From positions 109,129 to 121,034 of the forward strand of contig MU646705.1 of NCBI GenBank assembly GCA_026770585.1: a stretch of DNA of 11,906 nucleotides, in the 5' to 3' direction. The position numbers were made by a program, and so were the translations under genes. This DNA is from Baffinella frigidus. Taxonomy: Eukaryota; Cryptophyceae; Cryptomonadales; Baffinellaceae. Under the pieces are notes generated by a model. The model searched no databases. It was not told the DNA's origin and saw only the letters and a program-made list of their open reading frames with translations. Below, in pieces: positions 10,401-11,906 of this stretch; position 1 is the stretch's first letter, and each line of letters opens with the position of its first letter.

Positions 10401-11906
10401 CATCAGGTTCTTTTCACTCCCACCACAGGCAGACACTGGAACTGGTTGTGCAGGATGGCCCTGCTTCCTTTCGGATCGCATCAAGCACCCTGGTGCAGAG
10501 GATCGCTGCAGAAACCGCTGAAGGGTAGTCCTCAAGTGGAGCATGTGACAGCGTCGATATCAATGTAGCATAGTATAGGATGGGATAGTATAGTACAGAA
10601 CAGTACAGTACAGTATAGTATGCGATAGTATACTACAGTATATAGTATACGATAGTATACTACAGTATAGTATTCTTATATAGGTGGGGCAAGCAGGGGT
10701 TTGGGCGCGGAAGGTTATTTAAATCATGGGGGGGACGAGTAGTGTATTGTACTTATACACGTGGCCTTCTGAGTGGTAACAGGGACTTGTGTGTTTCACA
10801 GGGACATGGCTTCGCCGCTCTGGTCGCTTCCCAAGAGAGGTTTGTGTGGTTAAAAGGGACGGTCAACAGGCCACGCCAGAGGGCTCGAGAGAAATGACTG
10901 TCTTTTCTTAGCCAGATCTAGCTTGAGTGACTTAACCATCCAGGTTTTCCGCTGAAAGATGTCAAAGGTGGATGTTGCGAGCCCTCTGGCGTGGGGGACC
11001 TGATTGAATAAAGGGTTCCGTCTAACCCTAAACCCTAAACTCCAAACCCCAGAGACGGGTCTGCGGGAATTTCACCAAACCGTGCACCGCCCAAGAGGAA
11101 GGGCAAGGTCTCCATCGGGTAATCCCACACCCTAAACCACACACCGGACTTCCAAGGGATTTTGAACAACCCCTACAGCGATAACACCTAGGACCCTACG
11201 GTAGGCAATCCGTAGGGTCATAGGGGGGTTCCTACGGATAAGGTAACGGAAACTCAGCACAAGAAGGGCCGAAAATCGCCTGGTAGCCCGCTGTGCCAGA
11301 GACGGGTCTGCGGGAATTTCGCCAGTCTGGGCACTGCCCAAGAGGAAGGCCAAGGTCTCTATCGCCAAGGTTTTAGGGTAATCTCACACCATAAAATCTG
11401 AACCCTAAACCCTAAACCCTAAACCCTAAACCCTAACCCCCAAATCCCAAACCCCAGAACCTACACCCTAAACCCTAAACCCTAAACCCTAAACCCTAAA
11501 CCCTAAACCCTGAACCCTAAACCCTAAACCCTAAACCCCAAACCTCAAACCCTAAACCCCACACCCCAAACCCTGAACCCTAAACCCTACACCCCAACCC
11601 CTAAACCCTAAACCACAAACCACAAACCCTACACCCTAAACCCCAAACCCCAAACCCCAAACACTAAACCCCACACCCCACACCCCAAACCCCAAACCCC
11701 AAACCAGGTTCGCGGACGACGAAAACGTCTCCGGGCGAGGATTTGGATACGCGGGGGGTGAGTACGGATCGGGCCGCAAGGCCGCGTCAAAAGTTGAATC
11801 CCGCCCGGGAAACACGTCAAAAGTCAGCAAACCTCCCAATGGAGATGGGGATGTCTCGAGCGAGGGTGAGTGTGTGGCGGGCGCGGGGTTCGGGGGGGCG
11901 TTTGGC
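82..11906 (+). CDS. Multi-exon channel-like gene with telomere-repeat introns (overall model, partial)
   Basis: This is the overall gene model; each exon is listed separately. About 20 short islands between telomere-like tracts have AG on the left, GT or GC on the right, and a reading frame that joins the next island in phase. The chain 82-105, 231-289, 584-681, 1366-1538, 1825-1912, 2755-2813, 3377-3448, 3754-3790, 4534-4599, 5085-5174, 6274-6324, 7280-7324, 8092-8169, 8320-8382, 8642-8685, 8788-8839, 9239-9275, 9423-9464, 10007-10049 stays in frame throughout. It then reaches either a stop at 10526-10528 or the exons at 11053, 11300 and 11708. The first exons resemble a K-channel pore and S6. 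The remainder is a basic, Ser/Pro/Ala-rich tail that I do not recognise. The 5' end lies outside the window. Two genes lying end to end is an alternative. Phase agreement is seen in the sequence; gene identity is inferred. Confidence 0.6.
231..289 (+). CDS. Exon: P-loop of a potassium-channel-like protein with an altered filter
   Basis: The exon follows AACCCAG and ends AAAG before a GC donor (GCAACCCC). After one leading G it reads FAIDTMTGLPVPEDQIQPK and leaves one base over. In Kv-type channels the filter follows Thr-Met-Thr as TVGYGD, and a Pro and a Gly-Lys/Arg follow later. Here TMT is present, GLPVPED stands where TVGYGD would be, and QPKGQFGR follows at the expected spacing once the next exon is joined. 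The channel assignment is inferred from this spacing and the following hydrophobic helix. The Gly-Tyr-Gly signature is missing, so potassium selectivity is not supported. Confidence 0.6.
290..583 (+). repeat. Intron of degenerate telomere-like heptamers
   Basis: It begins with a GC donor and ends ACAG. The 5' half is dominated by CCCGAAA/CCCGAACC units with an ACACCAA run near 375-410. The 3' half is poorer CCCTAAA-like sequence with an A/T-rich patch at about 440-535. Nothing protein-like was seen apart from repeat-derived frames. Confidence 0.75.
584..681 (+). CDS. Exon: last pore helix (S6-like) of the channel-like protein
   Basis: The exon starts after AAAACAG and reads on from the single G left by the previous exon (G plus GC gives Gly). 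It encodes GQFGRVLAFAVRIAGILW, then FSSVVPPRPQTSTYT. The pattern Gly-Arg, five to seven hydrophobic residues, Ile-Ala-Gly-Ile-Leu, then Pro-Pro closely follows the S6 helix of Kv channels (GK-hydrophobic-IAGVL-PVP). It is the only clearly hydrophobic, membrane-helix-like segment in the gene model. The donor is a perfect GTAAGT at 682, the first of a tandem series of the same hexamer. A weaker donor at TCC|GTGG (646) would also keep phase 0. Confidence 0.6.
669..818. repeat. 17-bp tandem array of palindromic splice-donor units
   Basis: Eight full and one partial copy of GTCAACTTACACAGTAA. Units 5 and 7 end GTAT instead of GTAA, and the last copy reads TTGCGCAG. Each junction contains ACTTAC-ACA-GTAAGT, a 15-nt hairpin palindrome, so GTAAGT consensus donors occur on both strands every 17 bp. 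The first + strand GTAAGT is the donor chosen for the preceding exon. There is no spacer between units, so this is not a CRISPR array. Confidence 0.95.
819..1090. other. Non-telomeric intron segment with a perfect hairpin
   Basis: No convincing coding frame. The arms TTCACGGAA at 833-841 and TTCCGTGAA at 845-853 pair perfectly around GGG. The stretch at about 1022-1054 (cacactgtgggcgt... followed by aaggagatgt) is repeated in diverged form at 1190-1222. The right end enters the inverted repeat that starts at 1051. Confidence 0.6.
1051..1173 (+). repeat. Left arm of an inverted repeat with a TTTAGGG core
   Basis: This segment is the reverse complement of 2318-2433. The outer ~40 nt (ATGGAGAGGGGTTGAGG onward, through CCCCGGGGT) match with one mismatch near the repeat edge. 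The inner 23 nt (GGTGTGGGG...GCGGACC) match exactly. Between them lies G-strand TTTAGGG with two variant units (TTTGAGG, TTCAGGG). The arm is 123 nt against 116 nt on the right, a difference of exactly one heptamer. It is the longest TTTAGGG-oriented tract in the window. Confidence 0.9.
1174..1365. other. Non-coding segment inside the inverted repeat
   Basis: Unique sequence with a diverged direct repeat at 1190-1222 of 1022-1054. A 64-codon frame at 1152-1346 overlaps the repeat arm and is not supported. The segment ends in a candidate acceptor, CCTGCAG at 1360-1365. Confidence 0.5.
1366..1538 (+). CDS. Exon: cytosolic segment after the S6-like helix
   Basis: The longest convincing internal exon. 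It follows CCTGCAG and is in phase 0 with the preceding exon. It reads VAAVKNSMRLSSDENQTLLW, then MKMAKYSPPPLRRLQGPLLN, then REWIRFFQFVLEMVTHP. The donor GTATAT at 1539 gives phase 2, which matches the next exon. A donor after AAG at 1557 (GTCTGC) is possible but breaks the phase. Unspliced, the frame continues THPPYIWGAKVCVAF to a TGA at 1573-1575, so this could instead be a terminal exon. It has an amphipathic, aromatic-rich C-terminal half; no family was recognised. Confidence 0.62.
1539..1824 (+). repeat. Intron with degenerate CCCTAAA/CCCCAAA repeats
   Basis: The first 85 nt are C-rich unique sequence (poly-C at 1577-1600). From about 1628 the tract is heptamer-like, with CCCCAAA, CACCAAA and CCCTAAA mixtures. 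It ends with GACACAG before the next exon. Minus-strand frames here encode repeated GLGFG-type peptides and are repeat artefacts. Confidence 0.75.
1825..1912 (+). CDS. Exon: YGVYHWVTLRQ segment (copy 1, intact)
   Basis: Acceptor ACACAG, donor GTGCCAACCCC. After one leading G it reads VNSLVRTSAARCIQ, then YMHLYGVYHWVTLRQ, ending in phase 0. The leading G fits the phase-2 end of the 1366-1538 exon. Two diverged copies of the C-terminal half follow at 2029-2054 and 2178-2237. An alternative acceptor (CTCAG, exon from 1851) would not fit the preceding phase. Confidence 0.6.
2029..2054 (+). pseudogene. Truncated second copy of the YGVYHWVTLRQ exon
   Basis: Between GATAG and GTACTC it reads (V)YRWVTFRQ, aligning without gaps to VYHWVTLRQ of 1825-1912. 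Upstream similarity stops where CCCTAAA-like sequence begins. Its splice phase (two leading bases) does not fit the phase-0 end of copy 1, so it is probably a non-functional remnant. Confidence 0.55.
2083..2108. repeat. Perfect 26-bp palindrome with CACGTG cores
   Basis: GGATGGCACGTGA followed directly by its own reverse complement, with no loop. A third CACGTG at 2072-2077 lies in GGATCACGTGCC (2068-2079), which pairs with the left half of the palindrome. CACGTG is the G-box/E-box core recognised by bHLH and bZIP factors, but a regulatory role here is only a guess; the site is inside an intron of the model. Confidence 0.9.
2178..2237 (+). pseudogene. Third, diverged copy of the YGVYHWVTLRQ exon
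   Basis: After GGGTTAG the frame reads HVGACWCMLYAVCHWATLRL up to a GTGCCAACCCC donor identical to that of copy 1. YAVCHWATLRL aligns with YGVYHWVTLRQ. The upstream part is a tandem CATGTTGGTG duplication (2178-2197), so the N-terminal half is replaced. Phase is 0 at both ends, so inclusion after copy 1 would not break the frame; use is unproven. Confidence 0.4.
2261..2334. repeat. 75-bp direct repeat, copy A
   Basis: Aligns without any gap to 2511-2584, exactly 250 bp downstream; the shared blocks include CGGTGTTT, AAATTGAC, TTTCCGC and AGGTCCG. No open frame is shared by both copies (TAA or TGA occurs in all plausible phases). Its last 17 nt overlap the right arm of the large inverted repeat. 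Confidence 0.85.
2318..2433 (-). repeat. Right arm of the inverted repeat with a CCCTAAA core
   Basis: Reverse complement of 1051-1173. The core holds seven uninterrupted perfect CCCTAAA units (2339-2387), cleaner than the left arm. Flanks GGTCCGCAGGCTGACC and CCCCGGGGAGATGTAC match the left arm. The enclosed segment 1174-2317 contains the 1366 and 1825 exons in the same sense as the rest of the gene. Confidence 0.9.
2434..2510. other. Short unique intron segment
   Basis: No coding frame was recognised. It contains an 8-bp inverted pair TGCTATCT / AGATAGCA (about 2451-2458 and 2500-2507). Confidence 0.4.
2511..2584. repeat. 75-bp direct repeat, copy B
   Basis: Diverged copy of 2261-2334 at a constant 250-bp offset, followed by CCCTAAACC sequence, as copy A is. 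It carries CTCCAG|GTCCGG, which looks splice-like but lies in no open frame. Confidence 0.85.
2585..2754 (+). repeat. Telomere-like intron tract
   Basis: Degenerate CCCTAAA with CCCCAAA, CCCTGAA and AACCCTTAA variants, ending CTAAACAAG directly before the next exon. Confidence 0.75.
2755..2813 (+). CDS. Exon: basic Gln/Arg-rich helix (copy 1)
   Basis: It reads VRRLRQRQQQLRAFMGGGT and ends AG (phase 2) before a GC donor (GCGCGATCC). Joined to the G of the 3377 exon it gives Arg. The sequence suggests a short, strongly basic amphipathic helix. The acceptor AACAAG is weak (AAG). The last 31 nt of the exon and 24 nt of the following intron are duplicated at 2938-2992. Confidence 0.6.
2938..2992 (+). 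pseudogene. Second copy of the LRAFMGGGT exon end
   Basis: Gap-free copy of 2783-2837 at an offset of 155 bp: LRAFMGCGT, then CCAG|GCTCGA as the GC-type donor. The upstream half of the exon is missing and replaced by CCCTAAA-like sequence; the only AG nearby is within GTAAGC. Probably a dead exon fragment. Confidence 0.6.
2993..3376 (+). repeat. Long telomere-like intron tract, CCCAAAA-rich
   Basis: Degenerate heptamers that drift from CCCTAAA (about 3050-3115) to CCCAAAA/ACCCAGA (about 3120-3245) and then CCCGAAA (about 3340-3370). Ends AAACCAG. Minus-strand frames encoding GFWVLGFG-type repeats are artefacts of the heptamer. Confidence 0.8.
3377..3448 (+). CDS. Exon: acidic-basic helix IFMKTAKSRM (copy 1, intact)
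   Basis: A clear exon between AACCAG and GTAAACCCC. After one leading G it reads LEESDFDIFMKTAKSRM, then SERKRL, ending CT (phase 2). Both ends are phase 2, so exon length is a multiple of three. The donor GTAAACCCC is simultaneously a CCCTAAA-type repeat unit. The charged, Leu-spaced sequence could form a coiled coil with the neighbouring exons. A second copy follows at 3506-3555. Confidence 0.72.
3506..3555 (+). pseudogene. Second copy of the IFMKTAKSRM exon, lacking an acceptor
   Basis: It reads IFMKTAKSRMADRKRL and then CT|GTGAACCCC, 107 bp downstream of copy 1. Changes include SE to AD and several silent third-position changes, which suggests an episode of selection or recent divergence. 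The N-terminal LEESDFD is missing and no AG lies upstream (CACCCTGGACCC), so it is not spliceable as an internal exon in this form. Confidence 0.65.
3556..3753 (+). repeat. Telomere-like tract with a CCATAAA sub-array
   Basis: CCATAAA/CCATACA units fill about 3602-3660, followed by CCCTAAA and CCCTGAA/CCCTGATC variants. Ends TGGACCAG before the next exon. Confidence 0.8.
3754..3790 (+). CDS. Exon: EGVEKDIDQALE segment
   Basis: Between GGACCAG and GTAAACACC. The first G completes the Leu codon left open by 3377-3448, and twelve codons follow: EGVEKDIDQALE. Ends in phase 0. Together with the previous exon it gives a charged, probably helical stretch of about 35 residues. No neighbouring duplicate was seen, unlike most other exons. 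Confidence 0.72.
3791..4098 (+). repeat. Intron, telomere-like part with CCCAGAA and CCACAAA sub-arrays
   Basis: It begins GTAAACACC. A CCCAGAA sub-array lies at 3892-3920, CCCTGAA at 3921-3950 and CCACAAA at 4032-4055. The segment 3961-4020 is unique, with CCCCAG and GTAAGC that could bracket a micro-exon, but the phase does not fit. Confidence 0.7.
4099..4156. repeat. 29-bp perfect tandem duplication
   Basis: Two identical 29-nt units starting AAATGGCTCC and ending CCTGGGCGT, back to back with no spacer. The junction creates GGGC|GTAAAT, a donor-like site. Nearby frames on both strands run through the repeat, but none resembles a protein. Confidence 0.9.
4157..4417 (+). other. Unique intron segment with a polypyrimidine tract
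   Basis: A nearly pure TTTTC/TTCTT run spans about 4252-4315 and precedes CCCCAG|GTCGAC (4356), which resembles the start of the 4534 exon but runs into TGA. At about 4387-4413 CGATAACTG and CAGTGTTATCG can form an imperfect hairpin just before the TCGGCAG acceptor. The poly-Lys frame on the minus strand is the antisense of the pyrimidine tract. Confidence 0.5.
4418..4435 (+). CDS. Possible micro-exon or exon copy, VDEKGR
   Basis: Acceptor GGCAG, 18 nt reading VDEKGR, donor GTGAGA; phase 0 on both sides, so it can be included or skipped without a frame change. It aligns with the first residues of the next exon (VDVRGRPKD), so it may be a decayed upstream copy of that exon. Confidence 0.4.
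4534..4599 (+). CDS. Exon: VDVRGRPKD and Ala-rich segment
   Basis: Acceptor AATCCAG, donor GAAG|GCAAACCC (GC type, and also a repeat unit). Reads VDVRGRPKDVQISPR, then EAAAAAK; 22 codons, phase 0 at both ends. The C-terminal EAAAAAK runs into the Ala/Lys-rich 5085 exon. No family was recognised. Confidence 0.68.
4600..4877 (+). repeat. Telomere-like intron tract
   Basis: CCCTAAA and CCCCAAA units with a short CCATACA patch near 4627-4643. Ends CACTTAG before the first Ala/Lys exon copy. Confidence 0.8.
4878..4927 (+). pseudogene. Ala/Lys exon, copy 1 (3' truncated)
   Basis: After CTTAG it reads AKAAAATKAERGESKI; homology with the other copies ends at GATTGC, where CCATAAA-type repeat begins. 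No donor is present at the right place, so it appears truncated by the repeat. Confidence 0.6.
4928..5084 (+). repeat. CCATAAA sub-array and unique spacer
   Basis: CCATAAA/CCACAAA units at 4928-4980, then about 100 nt of unique, A/T-richer DNA ending ACCATTAG. No coding frame fits the gene model. Confidence 0.65.
5085..5174 (+). CDS. Ala/Lys exon, copy 2 (intact)
   Basis: Acceptor CCATTAG, donor CCG|GTGCGT; exactly 30 codons in phase 0, reading AKAAAAAKAERGESK, then IAPARQIRKPTAVEP. It joins AAAAAK from 4534-4599 and PKDTAM from 6274, all in phase 0. This is the only one of five copies with acceptor, frame and a GT donor all clear. Composition suggests a flexible or helical basic linker; no domain was recognised. 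Confidence 0.62.
5206..5289 (+). pseudogene. Ala/Lys exon, copy 3
   Basis: From 5218 it reads AKTERGESKIALARQIRKP, then AAVEP, and CCG|GTACGA can serve as donor. Upstream, the Ala codons are replaced by a TTTAGGG-like stretch (GGATTTAGGGTTGACGG). The nearest AG (TTTAG at 5205) would give two leading bases and does not fit phase 0. Confidence 0.5.
5354..5381. repeat. Four TTCAGGG units (G-strand orientation)
   Basis: Four perfect TTCAGGG heptamers immediately upstream of Ala/Lys exon copy 4. The orientation is opposite to almost all other tracts in the window. Confidence 0.95.
5383..5467 (+). pseudogene. Ala/Lys exon, copy 4
   Basis: It reads AAGAAKAERGESKIAPARQ, then IRTPVAVEP. The site equivalent to the donor is CCG|CTGCGT, so GT is lost relative to copies 2 and 3 (or gained in those). 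No AG acceptor sits at its start; it is preceded by TTCAGGG repeats. The reading frame is intact. Confidence 0.55.
5488..5536. repeat. Six TTCAGGG units plus TACAGGG
   Basis: Second G-strand tract, following copy 4 directly. The frame through it encodes repeated GFRVQGS-type peptide, a repeat artefact. Confidence 0.95.
5606..5689 (+). pseudogene. Ala/Lys exon, copy 5 (frameshifted)
   Basis: Follows GTGTAG. It reads AAKAKAERG, then a run of seven Gs instead of six shifts the frame; after the shift ESKVAPARQIRTPVAVEP is recognisable. Ends CCG|CTGCGT, the same donor loss as copy 4. Copies 4 and 5 share RTPV and are closest to each other. Confidence 0.6.
5690..6112. other. Non-telomeric intron island rich in small inverted repeats
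   Basis: No supported exon. Nested pairs: TGAATGGGGTT (5836-5846) with AACCCCATTCA (5895-5905), and GGGTTTACGCG (5871-5881) with CGCGTAAACCC (5889-5899). Direct repeats: TTTTGATAGTG at 5907 and 5933, GACCGGTT at 5917 and 5927. Near 6020-6070 TAGTTGAC and AAGTTGAC recur, related to the GTCAACTT of the 17-bp array. GTGAA-TG-TTCAC is a small hairpin near 5998. Confidence 0.6.
6113..6273 (+). repeat. Telomere-like tract, CACCAAA and CCCCAAA variants
   Basis: Starts with perfect CCCTAAA units, then ACACCAA and CCCCAAA variants, ending CCCGCAG before the next exon. Confidence 0.8.
6274..6324 (+). CDS. Exon: PKDTAMSKLASTQQIPK
   Basis: Acceptor ACCCGCAG, 17 codons PKDTAMSKLASTQQIPK, donor CAAG|GCAAGA (GC type with an otherwise ideal consensus). 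Phase 0 on both sides. It has no visible duplicate and no recognised domain; Ser/Thr/Lys-rich. Confidence 0.68.
6346..6540 (+). repeat. Telomere-like tract, CCCTAAA to CCCGAAA
   Basis: CCCTAAA/CCCTCAA mixtures followed by CCCAAAA and CCCGAAA units near 6485-6535. Confidence 0.75.
6541..6982. other. Unique intron island with overlapping open frames on both strands
   Basis: About 440 nt without telomere-like repeat and with lower GC than its surroundings. A 106-codon frame runs on the minus strand (6630-6950, starting MEDLSARTTCDFIGPL) and a 98-codon frame on the plus strand (6703-6999, starting MVHVIKCTVV). Both look protein-like but cannot both be coding, and neither has a family I recognise. 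The block interrupts an intron, so an inserted gene or transposon fragment is possible. Two TTGACTAA motifs occur near 6645 and 6672. Confidence 0.35.
6983..7276 (+). repeat. Telomere-like tract with well-preserved CCCTAAA blocks
   Basis: Includes near-perfect CCCTAAA runs at about 6996-7025, 7115-7145 and 7215-7265. A possible 9-nt micro-exon, GCCGTCTCG at 7159-7167 (Ala-Val-Ser, between AACCAG and GTTGAG, phase 0), sits inside; it is too short to trust alone. Confidence 0.75.
7280..7324 (+). CDS. Exon: QHLSRRASLSK segment (copy 1)
   Basis: Acceptor ACCCCAG, donor CAAG|GTCTCT; 15 codons TGSPQHLSRRASLSK, phase 0 at both ends. RRAS matches the basophilic kinase (PKA-type) consensus Arg-Arg-x-Ser, which is only suggestive. 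Two further copies follow at 7504 and 7654 with CT microsatellite between them. Confidence 0.62.
7325..7503. repeat. CT / TATC microsatellite
   Basis: CT-rich start, then a long (TATC)n block around 7400-7455, then GCTCTC units. Forms the pyrimidine tract directly before the CAG acceptor of exon copy 2. Confidence 0.95.
7504..7550 (+). CDS. QHLSRRASL exon, copy 2
   Basis: 47 nt between CTCTCCAG and AAG|GTCTCT. In the ancestral frame it reads ALQQQHLSRRASLTK, very close to copy 1. Spliced from the strong CAG after the CT tract it needs one base from upstream, which does not fit the phase-0 end of copy 1; an acceptor at GCATTGCAG (exon from 7515) would restore phase 0. It could be an alternative exon or a relic. 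Confidence 0.45.
7555..7653. repeat. Second CT microsatellite
   Basis: CT/TATC/GCTCTC tract like 7325-7503; together with the adjoining exon copy it forms a roughly 150-bp duplicated unit. Confidence 0.95.
7654..7700 (+). pseudogene. QHLSRRASL exon, copy 3 (diverged)
   Basis: Exactly 150 bp after copy 2, between CTCTCCAG and AAG|GTACTT. In the ancestral frame it reads ALKPQLLSCHALLTK; the RRAS motif is lost. Copies 2 and 3 share the 47-nt length. Confidence 0.55.
7701..7888 (+). other. Intron spacer with GC-rich hairpin and short telomere-like run
   Basis: CCCCCG (7707-7712) pairs with CGGGGG (7720-7725). The stretch around 7790-7815 (GCTGGCTCTT, CGTTCGTTGA) is a diverged copy of 7933-7965. 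CCCCAAC/CCCCAAA units at 7826-7880 end in CCCTACAG, an acceptor used by three exon copies. Confidence 0.5.
7889..7960 (+). CDS. MxKEPSRDNSS exon, copy 1 (possible)
   Basis: After CCCTACAG it reads MIREPSRDNSSDANGQLGRW, then FFAF, with a possible donor GTTGAA and phase 0 at both ends. Relative to copy 3 there is a small deletion near GACGCC, after which the shared ATGGCCAGCTCGGG is read in another frame. Either an alternative exon or a relic. Confidence 0.4.
7999..8045 (+). pseudogene. MxKEPSRDNSS exon, copy 2 (diverged)
   Basis: After an identical CCCTACAG acceptor it reads ITDGVVKDPSSTS; VVKDPSS aligns with MMKEPSR. Any donor (A|GTACCT) gives the wrong phase. Confidence 0.45.
8092..8169 (+). 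CDS. MxKEPSRDNSS exon, copy 3 (intact)
   Basis: Acceptor CCCTACAG, donor GGG|GTACCG; 26 codons, phase 0 at both ends: MMKEPSRDNSSNVT, then PMASSGPRPALG. Ser/Pro/Asn-rich and probably disordered. It is the best of the three copies because it keeps both splice sites and frame. Confidence 0.62.
8177..8319 (+). repeat. Telomere-like intron tract
   Basis: Mixed CCCTAAA, CCCCAAA and CCCGAAA units ending CGAAACCAG. Confidence 0.8.
8320..8382 (+). CDS. Exon: Ser/Ala-rich AKSIAASQAPSQAV segment
   Basis: Acceptor AAACCAG, donor GTG|GTGTGT; 21 codons AKSIAASQAPSQAV, then SGTATPV; phase 0 at both ends. It carries an internal direct repeat (CCTCCCAAGCC twice), giving SQAPSQAV. Low complexity; no domain. 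Confidence 0.6.
8383..8641 (+). repeat. Telomere-like intron tract, CCCGAAA then CCCTAAA
   Basis: CCCGAAA/CTCGAAA units at 8402-8455, CCCCAAA near 8520, perfect CCCTAAA near 8545-8575, then CCCTGAA/CCCTCAA. Ends TTAACCAG. Confidence 0.8.
8642..8685 (+). CDS. Exon: VRPKPATGGILKGAG segment
   Basis: Acceptor AACCAG, donor GGG|GTGCGAACCC (itself repeat-like). Fourteen codons VRPKPATGGILKGA, then GG in phase 2, completed by the G of the next exon to give Gly. Confidence 0.6.
8686..8787 (+). repeat. Short intron of CCCCAAA units
   Basis: A run of CCCCAAA/CCCAAAA from 8698 to about 8748, then CCCTAAA/CCCTCAA; ends CAAAGCAG. At 102 nt it is one of the shortest complete introns of the model and is almost entirely repeat. 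Confidence 0.8.
8788..8839 (+). CDS. Exon: basic GGMKKDSRMGSRIVSRQ segment
   Basis: Acceptor AAGCAG, donor CGGCAG|GTCCCTTC. The first G completes Gly, then GGMKKDSRMGSRIVSRQ, ending phase 0. Strongly basic. The exon end and intron start (CGGCA..GTCCCTTC) recur in degenerate form at about 8891-8912 and 9009-9022. Confidence 0.65.
8840..9238 (+). repeat. Telomere-like intron with decayed copies of the preceding exon boundary
   Basis: CCCTAAA/CCCTGAA/CCCCAAA units interrupted by CGGCACGGGATGGGTCCCTTCG (8891-8912) and CGGGAGGGGCCCTTCC (9004-9022), both resembling 8833-8848. The segment 9100-9236 is ordinary degenerate repeat ending CCCAG. Confidence 0.65.
9239..9275 (+). CDS. Exon: first half of an EF-hand-like Asp loop
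   Basis: Acceptor AACCCAG, donor GACG|GTACCG. Twelve codons GSQKRINIYDPD plus one G (phase 1). Joined to the next exon it gives INIYDPDGTGGTGEISI. The DxDGTGxIS core is the first nine positions of a calcium-binding EF-hand loop, but here three extra residues (GGT) lie between Thr and Gly-Glu-Ile-Ser and no helix-forming flanks are visible, so a real calcium site is doubtful. Confidence 0.62.
9276..9422 (+). repeat. Telomere-like intron with CACTAAA and CCACAAA sub-arrays
   Basis: The unit ACACTAA recurs at about 9312-9335, then ACCACAA at 9334-9358, then CCCTAAA variants, ending AAACTAG. Confidence 0.8.
9423..9464 (+). CDS. Exon: TGGTGEISIANSAG segment
   Basis: Acceptor AACTAG. The first GT completes Gly, then TGGTGEISIANSA and a final G (phase 1) before GTGCTT. 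The start holds a 9-nt tandem duplication (GGTACGGGC/GGTACCGGC). SAGASP follows if unspliced. A decayed copy of the 3' end lies at about 9636-9669. Confidence 0.55.
9465..10006 (+). repeat. Long telomere-like intron with a decayed exon copy
   Basis: CCCTAAA/CCCTGAA units (9478-9613). Then unique sequence ending GCCGCGGATGCTTCCCC (about 9651-9667), which matches TCCGCGGGTGCTTCCCC of the 9423 exon with the donor GT changed to AT. Then TCCATAAA/CCCTTCC variants (9685-9800) and CCCCAAA/CCCTAAA to CCCAG at 10006. At over 500 nt it is one of the longest introns. Confidence 0.75.
10007..10049 (+). CDS. Exon: GSPSGGTPMVTSP segment
   Basis: Acceptor ATCCCAG, donor CCCAG|GTACCC. In the phase set by the previous exon it reads G-GSPSGGTPMVTSP and ends AG (phase 2). 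Another frame of the same exon reads WFPQRRDPDGDLTQ, which also looks protein-like; phase favours the first. The composition matches neighbouring Ser/Pro/Gly-rich exons. Confidence 0.5.
10076..10261 (+). repeat. Telomere-like tract, CCCTGAA-dominated
   Basis: Long runs of CCCTGAA with CACTGAA (10120-10141), CTCTGAA and CCCTGCA variants. The corresponding minus-strand frame encodes GFRVQGS repeats only. Confidence 0.85.
10262..10428 (+). other. Unique intron segment before a candidate terminal exon
   Basis: Non-repetitive, A/T-richer sequence that ends in a textbook pyrimidine-rich acceptor (TTCTTTTCACTCCCACCACAG). Small frames on both strands (10291-10521 plus, 10305-10544 minus) are not supported by phase. 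Confidence 0.5.
10429..10528 (+). CDS. Candidate terminal exon, QTLELVVQDG to stop
   Basis: After CACCACAG the first G completes Arg with the AG left at 10049, and the frame reads QTLELVVQDGPASFRIASST, then LVQRIAAETAEG and TAG at 10526-10528. The sequence is amphipathic and unlike the low-complexity exons upstream. The phase and the strong acceptor support it, but exons at 11053-11906 also fit the phase-2 end of 10049, so this may be an alternative last exon. Confidence 0.5.
10566..10675. repeat. ATAGT/ACAGT minisatellite with a 27-bp tandem duplication
   Basis: TAGTA/CAGTA pentamer-like units. The 27-nt unit at 10616-10642 is repeated at 10643-10669 with one mismatch. It contains AGTATACT palindromes, so extensive hairpins are possible. 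It lies 40 nt after the candidate stop codon. Confidence 0.9.
10676..11022. other. Unique segment with a 17-bp inverted repeat, no gene seen
   Basis: Arms CCACGCCAGAGGGCTCG (10871-10887) and its exact reverse complement (10978-10994) enclose a 90-nt loop. No RNA family (snRNA, C/D or H/ACA snoRNA, tRNA) could be recognised in the loop. The rest shows no supported exon. It may be 3' flank of the 10429 exon or an insertion in an intron. Confidence 0.55.
11007..11012 (+). promoter_or_regulatory. AATAAA hexamer, possible polyadenylation signal
   Basis: AATAAA about 480 nt after the candidate stop at 10528 and just before telomere-like sequence resumes. The hexamer is common by chance, and several algal groups use other signals, so this is weak. 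Confidence 0.2.
11053..11118 (+). CDS. Exon: DGSAGISP...PKRKGKVSI (copy 1)
   Basis: Acceptor ACCCCAG, donor GG|GTAATC; phase 2 at both ends. After one leading A it reads DGSAGISPNRAPPKRKGKVSI. PKRKGKV resembles a short monopartite nuclear localisation signal, but basic patches are common in this protein. GSAGISP is similar in style to SPSGGTP and NSAGASP upstream, which favours the same gene. A near copy follows at 11300. Confidence 0.6.
11119..11299 (+). other. Intron between the two DGSAGISP exons, with a stable hairpin
   Basis: GTAATC start, CTGTGCCAG end. It is mostly unique sequence, with only a short CCCTAAA patch at 11130-11137. Arms CCTAGGACCCTACGG (11187-11201) and CCGTAGGGTCATAGG (11210-11224) pair with one mismatch around TAGGCAAT. 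Confidence 0.6.
11300..11377 (+). CDS. Exon: DGSAGISP...PKRKAKVSI (copy 2)
   Basis: Acceptor GTGCCAG, donor GG|GTAATC as in copy 1; phase 2 at both ends, so both copies can be used in series. Reads DGSAGISPVWALPKRKAKVS, then IAKVL. It carries a 12-nt in-frame insertion near the donor relative to copy 1. A weaker donor at 11370 (AAG|GTTTTA) would break the phase. Confidence 0.6.
11378..11707 (+). repeat. Telomere-like intron with well-preserved CCCTAAA
   Basis: Near-perfect CCCTAAA at about 11403-11430 and 11466-11535, CCACAAA at 11609-11625, then CCCCAAA/CCCCACA at 11640-11703, ending AAACCAG. Minus-strand GLGFGVWG-type frames are artefacts. Confidence 0.85.
11708..11906 (+). CDS. Exon: FADDENVSGRGFGYAGG, open to the window edge
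   Basis: Acceptor AAACCAG; one leading G completes Gly from the phase-2 end of 11377. The frame FADDENVSGRGFGYAGG onward has no stop for 66 codons. Two strong donors occur inside, GTGAGT at 11758 and at 11866, both giving phase 1, so the exon probably ends at 11757 or 11865. Gly/Ser/Lys-rich; no domain recognised. Confidence 0.55.
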
